A stretch of DNA of 64,000 nt, taken from positions 55,949,740-56,013,739 of the forward strand of contig CM036762.1 in NCBI GenBank assembly GCA_020796225.1, given 5' to 3'. The stretch comes from Arion vulgaris. Taxonomy: Eukaryota; Mollusca; Gastropoda; Stylommatophora; Arionidae. Under the pieces are notes generated by a model. That model did not search any database. It saw only the letters and a list, made by a program, of their open reading frames with translations, and was not told the DNA's origin. Positions within the stretch are counted from its first letter, which is position 1. The number at the start of each line of letters is the position of its first letter. Shown one piece after another: positions 55,460-64,000 of the stretch. The position numbers and the translations under genes were made by a program.

Positions 55460-57700
55460 AAATCCTGTAGTTAGTTAGTTAGTCTTTCCTCTTGGGCCTG
55501 TGGCGGCGCATGAGGTCATAGCTCTCCATGTCTCGCGGTTCGTTGCTATTTGTTTTAAGTCTTTAATGTTTACTAGGCCCATCGTTGAGCCTTCTCTGGT
55601 GATGGTTCTTCGCAGAGTCTCTCTTGGTCTTCCTCGTTTTCTTTTTCCCTCTGGTGTCCATATGAGGATTGGTAAGAGTCTTCTCTCATCCATTCTAAGT
55701 GTGTGGCCGATGTAGTTCAGCGGCGCTTTTCTTATAAAATTTGATACATTTTCTTGCTTGGTCTCTTGTCTTATTTGTGTATTGGGTCTGAAATCTGACC
55801 ATTTGAGGTTCAGTATTCTTCTAAGACATTTATTCTCAAAGTTATCTAATTTTCTTTCTAGAGCTTTGTTGCTTTCCAACTCTCGCATCCATAAGTTAAT
55901 ACTGGAATCACACAAGAGTTAAAGATCTTTAATTTTAAGTGCTTGCTGAGTGAATTGGACTTCCATATATTTGACAATTTGTTAAAAGCACTTGATGCCA
56001 ATGCGATTCTGTGTGGAATTTCTGGCGCTGTATCCCCGTAGATGACATCATACTCCCTAGGTATGTAAAACTTTTGACTTTTCAAGAGTGTAGTTTTTAG
56101 TTGAATATTTTCTGGACTGCTGGTAAGGTCAACAATTTTTGTTTTGTGGTGTTTATTTGGAGACCAATTTGTCCTGAGATATTTTGGAGAAGGTTTGTTT
56201 TCATTTGAATATCTTGATGTGATGAACTCAAAGGGCTATATCGTCGGCAAAATCAAGGTCTTCTAAAATTTTATCAACCCACTTGATGCCCATATTTGCG
56301 TTATTGGTGCATTTTCGCATGCAGTCAATTGCTATTCCAAAGAGCATTGGCGATAAGGCCAGCCTTGTTTCACTCCTGTTTCCACTGGGAACCAATCAGA
56401 GTTACCAAAATCTGTTCTTACACTGCAGCGCGATTCACTGTAGAAGGATTTTATGATGTTGATGAATTTAGTAGGAAACCGTAGTTTTGAGTAGTTTCCA
56501 AAGCGTAGGACGGTGAATACTGTCAAACGCTTTCTGAAAATCAACAAAGTTGATGATTAAATTCGATTGAAATTCTTCGAACTCTTCAATGATTACTCTT
56601 AGTGTGAAGATGTGATCTATGCATGCTCGTTTTGGTCTAAACCCTGCTTGTTCTTCTCTTAGCCTTTCATCTATAGACTTTTTCAGTCTCTCGAGTAACA
56701 TGCTAAAAAAAAGTTTTCCTGGCACTGACAGTAGGGTGATCCCACGCCAGTTATTACAATCAGACAAATCTCCTTTTTAGGTAATTTGAAAATAATACCA
56801 TCTTTCCACTGTTGTGGTGGGGATTCATTTTGCCAGATTTCATTTATAAGTTGGAGTATATGTTGTAAGTTGTTATCATCTGCTGCTTTGAGCATTTCTC
56901 CAGAGATGTTATCATCACCAACCGCTTTGTTGTTTCTCAATTTTTTTAATGGCAGATTTCAACTCTTCCAGTGTGAATGGCTCGCAGGAAGCTTCTAGTG
57001 TGGGCATGGTGATTTCTTTATCTAGGTTGGGAACAATCTCTGGTTGCGGTCTATTTAGTATTTCTTTAAAATGTTCTGCCCATCGTTGTTTTTGTTGTTC
57101 TTCTGACAGCAGTATCCTACCTTGATTGTCTTTGATGGGTTTATTTGGTGTAGGAGTATGTTTGCATAGTTGCTTCATAATGTGGAATACGGTCTTGTTG
57201 TTCCCAGTTTTCGCAGCTGTTTCCGCATCGGTGGCTAGATTGTGAATAAAGTTTTGTTTATCTTTTCGTGTTCTTGACTTCACCTCTTTATCTAACATGG
57301 TGTATTTTTGTTTCTTGGTATCGTATGCAAGCTTGTCTTTCGTGGATAGAAGAGTTAGTTTTGCTTGTTTCCTTTCTTGAATTTTGTCCAGGTGTTATCG
57401 CTTAGCCACTTTTTCTTCTGTCTTTGGACATACCCTACTGTGTTTTTGCAGCATTTATCAGCGTGTTTTTGAGAAAGTCCCAATTTTCTTCTATGTTGTT
57501 CTTTGTGTTCACATTTACCGTTTTGTTTTCTTTGTTCGTGTAGGTATTTCGTACCTCTGTGTTAAATGTGAGTTGTTGTTCTTTTACCAGTAGGGACTGT
57601 GAGTTTATTGTCTTGCTTCTAGGTGGTTTATATAGTAATAAGTAACGATTACAAAATAAGTAACGATTACAAAATGTAACGAGTATTTGTTGCAAAAAGC
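55460..57700 (-). mobile_element. 5'-truncated LINE with most of a reverse transcriptase
   Basis: Reverse strand, in order: the connecting region (57695-57300: VRNTYTNKENKTV, NIEENWDFLKNTLINAAKTQ), KQRWAEHFKEILNRPQP, the NNKAVGDDNISGEML and WKDGIIFKLPKK motifs, NNWRGITLLSVPGKLF, REEQAGFRPKRACIDHIF, FVDFQKAFDSIHR, ETGVKQGWP, LEDLDFADDIAL, then the C-terminal tail VLTYGCESWKATKLL, APLNYIGHTLRMD and RKRGRPRETLRRTI. Several frameshifts. The apurinic endonuclease is missing. The 3' end (55455-55475) is a TTAG-repeat microsatellite tail. Confidence 0.9.
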
Positions 57701-58257
57701 GACAAGATATCTGAAAGTAACAGAAACACCATCTATCTTCTACTACTCCCGTTCAGTCCGCAAAGTAATTTTGTTTTTCTATAACCAACAATTTCAATCA
57801 AACGCATGCGTAGTATAGTATCTCCAGTGCCACTACTGCACTGTCTGTGTCAGTCGCGCTCTCATGTTTTGGACATTAGCTAGCAGGATATTGTTAATTG
57901 TATCAAATATGTCCGAGCGAGTAGTAATGAAACTCTCACGTGTCGCGAGGGGCCGTTATCAACTCGCAAAGAGTTGCAGCTTAATTTTCCGTTCAATAAT
58001 TTAAAAAAAAAACCAACAACTCATCCCAATTTTTTCCCCCCAGCCCTTATCGCTAACAAACGCCATATTGTGTGAGCGTTGCATTCATTTTCTAACAACC
58101 TTCATTCTTTTAATTGCACTACATTACAAGTATGGTGTCTCACCATCTTACAGGTAGCTATGAAAACAAGTATATATGTGATCTTATGTGGCCGATTCTG
58201 TAGACATATGTTGTACACGATACGACCAAAATCTATTTTAAAAAACTACATCATACC
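57701..58257. other. no recognised feature
   Basis: No match seen. Two short copies of AAGTAACGATTACAAAAT occur at about 57641-57675. Confidence 0.35.
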
Positions 58258-58335
58258 CAGAGCCGGATTAGCATAGTAGCAGAAGTAGCAAATGCTACGG
58301 GCCCCGCGCTTTGGTGGGGCCCCGCGCCTCTGGAG
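58258..58335 (+). repeat. hAT left terminal and subterminal repeats
   Basis: The terminal repeat CAGAGCCGGATTAG is followed by TGCTACGGGCCCCGCGCT (58290-58308) and GGGGCCCCGCGCC (58317-58329). Confidence 0.9.
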
Positions 58336-59247
58336 CTAAGTTGTCACTATTCATAAACAAGGAACCAAGTTTGGGAGGTGGGTAATAATTCCCCCTTTCA
58401 TTTTTTTATTGAGGTTAGGGCCAAGGTCATGTTTACTCAATTTCGGACTTAATTGGGCGGTCACACTGAGCTCATTAACAACGTAACAGTTTTTTTGTAT
58501 AGGAGTGTCTCTTGTGTGCACACACTTCTAATAAACGAAAACTTGAAAGCTTGAACAAAAGAACAATTAAATTTGACTCATAACCCAGTTCAAGTCTCTG
58601 TTCGTTCAGTAGTTTTGCGCGCGAAACTTAGTTTAAAATAAATGCAAGTGGGCGTATGAAATATTGTTCTAAGACATGAGCAGATCTGGGCACTCCTAAA
58701 TAAATTTCATGTCATTCACGTTTTTGTGAGAAACTGTTTTGCACTCGACTAGATGTCCCAGAAAATAATGCGAAGGAGGGCCAAATGATTAAACAGAAAA
58801 CTTGGACACACTTGAAGGAGCCGCAACAAGAAGCCGCAACACAGAGCTGCATAATTTTACAGAGAAGCACACAAACGGACACAGAGAGTAATTTTTTATT
58901 TGTTCTGCTAACTTTGAATGTATTTAAATCCTCCCATCTTGTTATTTTATTATTATTTTATTTTACATAGCTAATTTTATGTTTCAGTGAGAAATTAATT
59001 TTTAAAAATAGTTTCTATCATTTTTCGTTTTCAATTAATTCAAATGTTTTAAATCAGAGTTATAGTCATGTTAAGTGGTTAAATTACGAAGCACCCTGTA
59101 TATAATATATCATCATGAGTAAATTGTTAAAATTTTCTGATGATATTCTGTCCAAACTTTCACATTTATATGTTATATTAGTAGAAAGTAGAAGAATTAC
59201 ATTTTATTTGTAAATTCATTTTCTCTTCCCAGATTGAGATAGACATC

Positions 59248-61854
59248 ATGAGCAGCAGAGCCAGAGATACGGGTCGACATTACGCTTCTGGAAGTGCAAA
59301 GCGTAAAGCACAAGATGAAAAGGAAAAATATAACCAAGTTCTTGTATCAAAAACACGCAAGCTGTCTGAATTTTTAATGTCGTGTGTAATGGTGCTGAAT
59401 CCAAAGAAATCGAAGCAGAAAATATAGAAGTCGCGTCTCACAGTATAGTAGATGAAGATAGTGACATAGAACAATCATCATTACCAATATTAAGATCAGC
59501 AACTCTTCACGATTTAGCCACATTTTCCACAAGACAAACTGAAGTCGAATGTACAGCAAGTCCTTCCAATTTAGCCATATCATTTTCAAGCCAAAGAGAG
59601 GCAGAAAGCACAGCACATGCTTCCAATGTAGCAACATCTTCTACAAGCCAAAAGCACAACGAAAATAAAATGTACTTCAACGATATTGGTGAATGGCCAA
59701 TCAACTTCAATCGAGATTATTGGATTGCGAAAGGAAGCAGCGAAGTGCAACATATGAACAGTGATTTCTTGTCTTCCAAAAAAAAACATACGATAAAGAA
59801 AACAATCCACGAATTTGTCGAAAATCGTTTTCACATATACACATAAACCAACAAACAAAACTCATGTGAGAGATTGGTTGTGTTATTCAGAAACTAAAGG
59901 ACAACTTTTCTGTTTTGTTTGCAAAGTTACTGATTCAGACTGTTCGTCACGGTTTACGAAAGAAGGATTTGACGATTGGAAAAACGCAAATAATTTGTTG
60001 AAAAGACATGAAGAAAGCACCTCCCATAGACAAGCGATAATTTCTCTGTTAGTTTGCAAAAGAAAGATGCTCGTGTCGATTCTCAACTTGTAAGCCAAAT
60101 TGAGACCGAACAAACATATTGGCGGACACTTTTGGAGCGAATTACTTCAGTAATCCAATTTTCAGCAGAACGAGGTCTTGCATTTCGGGGTAGGGATGAA
60201 ATTATTGGTTCACCTAATAATGGAAATTATTTAGGTTTGTTGGAATTAATAGCCAAATTTGACATTTTTCTGGCTCAGCATATAAATACTTATGCAAATA
60301 AAGGAAAGGGACATACATCATACTTATCAAAAACAACATGTGAGGAATTTATCCATCTAATTGCATCAAGCTTACTGGATCATATTATTTGCGAAATTAA
60401 GAAATGCAAGTACTATTCCGTATCACTGGACTCTACTCCAGACATTTCGCATGTAGACCAACTCACTCTAATAGTGCGCTATGTGTTACCATCTGGACCA
60501 GTGGAAAGGTTTGTGAAGTTCTTGGATATGGAAGGTCATACTGCTGAACAACTTTGCCCAAAGTTTACTTGATTTTTAAAGGAAAATGGCATTGATATCA
60601 AAGACTGTCGCGGTCAAAGCTATGACAATGCCAGCAACATGAGTGGAAATACAACGGCTTACAAGCACGCATTAAGGAGATAAATAAGTACGCAGAATAC
60701 ATTCCCTGCTTTGCACATTCACTGAATTTGGTTGCGAAGTGCGCTGCAGAATGTTGTATAGAAGCATCCATTTTTTCGATTTTGTTGAAAGTCTCTATAC
60801 ATTCTTTTCCGCTTCTACCTATCGATGGGGCATTCTTACAAAAGCACTGGAAGATACAGGTTCAAAACTCCCGACTTTGAAGAGACTGTCGGACACCAGG
60901 TGGTCTTCCCGAACTGATGCGACAAAAGCACTTTTATGTGGTTTTACCATTATCAAACAAGTTTTGGATGACATCTCAAATAACATGGATCAAAAGGTAG
61001 AGTGTCGTAATCAAGCGTATGGGCTAGTTTTGGAGATGAGTAAGTTGGAAACGGGAATAGTTAGCATTTTATGGAACGGAATTCTAGAACGCTTGCAAGC
61101 GTCTAGCGCTTCATTACAGTAACCTGATCAAGACCTTAACACGGGATATGCTCTTTATGAATCGTTACACGGGTACGTTCAAGCAATGCGGCCTACATTT
61201 TCAGATATTGAGGCCAAAGCCAAAATCCTGACTCACTGTCAAGAATATCAGCAACAAACTTCACGACGACGCAAGCGAAATACTAAGTACGACGATTTTA
61301 GTGGCTCTACTACGCTCGATGAAGTTGTAGAAAATCAAACACCCAAACAAAAATTTGAAAGTCAGGTGTTTATTGTCATAATTGATAATGTACTCTCTGC
61401 CTTAGCTAAACGCATGGAAGCGTACCATAGAGTGACTGATGTATTTGGAACATTTCGGCAGTTAAAATCTCTTACAGCAGAAGAGATCTTGAAAAGAACT
61501 TCAAATATTGTCAGCTCTTACCAAGAGGATTTGGAAGAAAGCCTAGGCGACGAACTTGTGCAGTTCGCTGAACTTCTTAAAACTAATGTAGCTGCTGCTA
61601 TTAGCAACGAAAAGAATGAGGCCCTTGAACTGCAATTTTATAAACTTATAATGGAAAATTCATTAGAGTCGTGTTTCCCAAATGTAGAAATAGTCTTACG
61701 AATTTACTTGTCTTTAATGATTACTAACTGCAGCGGAGAACGTTCTTTTTCAACATTAAAGCGTATAAAAAGTGAGTTAAGAAACATGATGGGACAAGAT
61801 CGTCTAAATAACCTCACCTTAATGAACATTGAATGTAATTTACTTAGAAATTGA
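59248..61854 (+). pseudogene. hAT transposase (ZMYM1-like), several frameshifts
   Basis: Start MSSRARDTGRHYASGS at 59248. The parts follow in order but in changing frames: an acidic region, a TTF-type zinc finger (CYSETKGQLFCFVCKV ... LKRHEESTSHRQ), the core with CKYYSVSLDSTPDISHVDQL (first catalytic Asp), a stop at about 60570, KDCRGQSYDNASNMSG (second Asp), CFAHSLNLVAKCAAE, LKRLSDTRWSSRTDA, and the C-terminal dimerisation region ITNCSGERSFSTLKRIKSEL ending at 61854. At least five frame changes plus stops make it non-functional as read. Indel errors in the assembly could account for some. Confidence 0.9.
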
Positions 61855-61949
61855 TTTGTCTAGTATTATCTCTAAATTTGCTCACATTAAATCGAGACAA
61901 GTTTGTTTGTAAAATTTATGTTTTATTATTTATTATCATACAAAACTTA

Positions 61950-62002
61950 GGGCCCCGCGCTAAAATTTGCTACGGGCCCCGCGCTGGTCTAATCCGGCTC
62001 TG
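61950..62002 (-). repeat. hAT right terminal and subterminal repeats
   Basis: AGGGCCCCGCGCT (61950) and TGCTACGGGCCCCGCGCT (61968-61985) precede the terminal CTAATCCGGCTCTG. The second motif is in the same orientation as at the left end. Confidence 0.9.
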
Positions 62003-62052
62003 ATCATACCGGCGTGGGTACTTCAACAATGTTATCGATATAGGGAAGACTG

Positions 62053-62560
62053 CAGTAAAACTATGTAGCAATGGCGAAACGAGTAAAAACAAAGTACTGT
62101 AGTTTTACAATAACAATACACAGCAAAATTCCGACCAAAATAAACGCCTTGTGATAAAATCCTACAGTACTACTACTTAAAAAAACTACAGTACTTTGTT
62201 TTCACGTGTATCGCCATTACTTTAACAATGATGAAACACGTAAAAACGAATAATAGCTCGCTGTTGTGTTCGTAAAAACGCTCGTATTGCTAGGTAATGG
62301 GTGAAGAAGAAATACGGATAAGTGGTTCGGATGCTGTGATTGGTAATTTGCTTCTTCGAAAACTTCTAATACTTGTACATTGTCTATTTATTAATCATAT
62401 CCATTGCTTCACCTGGAGTTCTTACTAAAAAAATAAAATTATTCTCAAAATCAACTAATGTAGTTTTACAATGTGCAAAAAATAAGACTGTAAAACTACA
62501 CTACTGTGATTTTACGTGTTTCGTCTTTGCTCATTGTTCATTTGAGGATCATCGCACATC
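62053..62560. mobile_element. fold-back repeat region, three related arms
   Basis: An arm at 62069-62107 (GCAATGGCGAAACGAG ... AAGTACTGTAGTTTT) is inverted at 62182-62220 with about five mismatches in 39. A third, more diverged inverted arm lies at about 62489-62545 (TGTAAAACTACACTACTGTG, CGTGTTTCGTC). MITE-like; no target duplication identified. Confidence 0.7.
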
Positions 62561-62639
62561 GGACGTGTCTGTCCATAATTGTTCCGATCACCTCCCAAGC
62601 ATGTATTTTTAGTGTGTTTAGACTAACAACTCCCGTTCT

Positions 62640-62945
62640 GTGTTGATTGATGTATCAACTGCGGTTTCTCTCATGATTTTCCCGTCTTGCCGCACCTATC
62701 GGTATGCATAACTTGCGCAACCGAGATAAAGGATACCCTTTATTTTCGTTGAAATCTTCAGAACGTTTGTTTTCTCTTAGAGCGTTGATGATGTCGCTTT
62801 TGTCCACAGAAGACACTTTCTCGATCGTATCATTGCTAGCCAGTGCATCAGATCTCTCATTGCTCTTCACTCCAGCATGACCTGGAACAAACGTGAAGAT
62901 AAGCTTCTGGATTAGCACATTTTGTATTAATGGAACCGCCGTTTA
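62640..62945 (-). mobile_element. RNase H LINE 3' fragment
   Basis: The reverse frame reads KLIFTFVPGHAGVKSNERSD, ALASNDTIEKVSSVDKSDII and NALRENKRSEDF, then LCIPIGAARRENHERN. It is nearest to the 1085-1955 copy. Confidence 0.85.
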
Positions 62946-63230
62946 GAAAGACCAGTTTAGAAATGAAGAGATCAGGGAAAAAGTGGGTACAATATCAGTA
63001 CTGAACTTTATCAAGAAAACAATTTAAATGGTTCGGCCACATAAGCAGATTACCAACAGGTAGTGTGTCACAATGAGCAATGTTAGTCCGATACAGTGGA
63101 TACAAAGCAAAAGGCTGGCCAGACAAAAGGTGGACCTCAGAGATAACAGAGGTGACGAAGGCACTATTTATAACGCGCGCATAAAAGACCGTTCTAGAAA
63201 TCTCTTCTTACCCTGAAGCTGTGAGACAAA
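62946..63230 (+). mobile_element. LINE tail fragment, family f
   Basis: Forward frames read VGTISVLNFIKKTI, WFGHISRLPTGS, SGYKAKGWPDKRWTSEI and RTVLEISSYPEAVRQ, matching the reverse copies at 21395-21830 and 38125-38300. Confidence 0.75.
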
Positions 63231-64000
63231 TCAGAACTGGAGATGAAAATGAAAGACAAGACGCATAGAGAGGCTCGCTCCTGTTGTCTCCTTTTTCGAC
63301 CAGATGCTAAAAGACAAAACAGAATTAAAGAATAGAAAGAGAATAGTATCGCCACTGCTACATACTGCAGTCTTCCCTGATATCGATACTAGCGTACCTG
63401 GTCCCTGATGTCCAATCCTAGAACAGAATCCCCGACCACAGGTGGGGCATACATGATCAAGGTTAGACATGTGCGTGTTGTGTGCTCTGTCTTTTCGCGC
63501 TGCTCGTTTTCTCTGTGACTCAACAATACGATGATTCTCAGCTATTCGGGTTTCTCTTTTGTTGTTACAGCGCCACATTTGGCGATCTTGCGCAAGGGAT
63601 TCCCAGCACGTATTGTCTATATCGAAGCATTTCAGAGACACTTTAAGAGTGTCTTTAAAGCGTTTTTCTGTCCACCAGCTAACGTCTGCCCCCTTCAAGC
63701 TCGCCATACATCAACTGTTTTGGGATGCGTTTATCAGGCATTCGAGCAACGTGACCGACCCATCTCAGTTGGGCCTTCTGCAACAGGGTGTTGACGCTTG
63801 GGATCTTTGCTCTTGTGAGGACTTCGCTGTCTGGAATTTTGTCCTGCCAGTTTAATTTTAGTATTCTGCGTAGACAGCTTGTGTTGAAATGGTTTAATTT
63901 TCTTCCGTGTCTGCTATACACTGTCCATGTCTCGCTTGCGTACAGCAGCGTGGTTAGCACTATGGCCTGGTAAACTTTCAGCTTTGTGACTATGCTTATC
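63231..64000 (-). mobile_element. LINE 3' fragment with C-terminal zinc-finger-like motif, runs off right edge
   Basis: Reverse frames read LTTLLYASETWTVYSRHGRK, LQKAQLRWVGHVARMPDKR, then after a frameshift KGADVSWWTEKRFKDTLKVS, DNTCWESLAQDRQMWR and HVCPTCGRGFCSRIGHQGP. The CPxCGRxF finger after the reverse transcriptase tail is known from some LINE families. The reverse transcriptase would lie beyond 64000. Confidence 0.85.

Larger units (their letters stand above)
58258..62002 (+). mobile_element. complete hAT-superfamily DNA transposon
   Basis: 3745 bp. The ends CAGAGCCGGATTAG (58258-58271) and CTAATCCGGCTCTG (61989-62002) are perfect inverted repeats. The 8-bp target duplication ATCATACC (58250-58257 and 62003-62010) is perfect. 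GC-rich subterminal motifs (GGGCCCCGCGCT) lie inside both ends. It encodes one decayed transposase. Confidence 0.96.

Overview
The window is eukaryotic, from an invertebrate animal. It is AT-rich, with small conserved exons separated by kilobase introns, consensus GT/AG splice sites, and most of the rest filled with decayed retroposons. The mix of tRNA-type SINEs, RNase H-bearing LINEs and LINE tails would suit a mollusc or another lophotrochozoan. That is inference only; nothing here fixes the species.

Two host genes are clear and run tail to tail. A LanC-like protein 3 (LANCL3) gene lies on the + strand in five coding exons (3767-10916). They splice in frame to a 412-residue protein with the zinc ligands C287, C333 and H334. 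A macoilin (MACO1/TMEM57) gene lies on the - strand in ten recognised coding exons (51336 down to 28237), about 590 residues. It lacks only the extreme N-terminal exon(s), which were not found and probably lie beyond the right edge. The start of its last exon is uncertain.

Everything else is repeats. DNA transposons: a piggyBac-like element running off the left edge (1-593), a piggyBac MITE of the same family with TTAA duplications (54750-55060), a complete hAT element with a perfect 8-bp target duplication and a decayed transposase (58258-62002), and two fold-back elements. LINEs: an RNase H-bearing non-LTR family (longest copy 48075-49195), several families known from 3' tails that code for an xxxYGxExW...RGRPxxTxRR C-terminus, and a 2.2-kb reverse transcriptase copy (55460-57700). 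SINEs: families A, B and C share a head block and a GAA-rich tail; D, E, F and G and two single copies are tRNA-derived. Several insertions are nested, with readable target duplications, so relative ages can be ordered.

Minisatellites are unusually frequent. A 44-bp array sits before LANCL3 exon 2 and a 30-bp array before exon 3. There are also arrays of 52 bp (palindromic CACATGTG), 36 bp, 23 bp (grown inside a SINE), about 86 bp and 90 bp, a 28-bp array beside a macoilin splice donor, and a 275-bp direct duplication. The long open frames across these arrays are by-products of repetition. Repeat boundaries are read by eye and are good to about 10-30 bp unless a target duplication is given.
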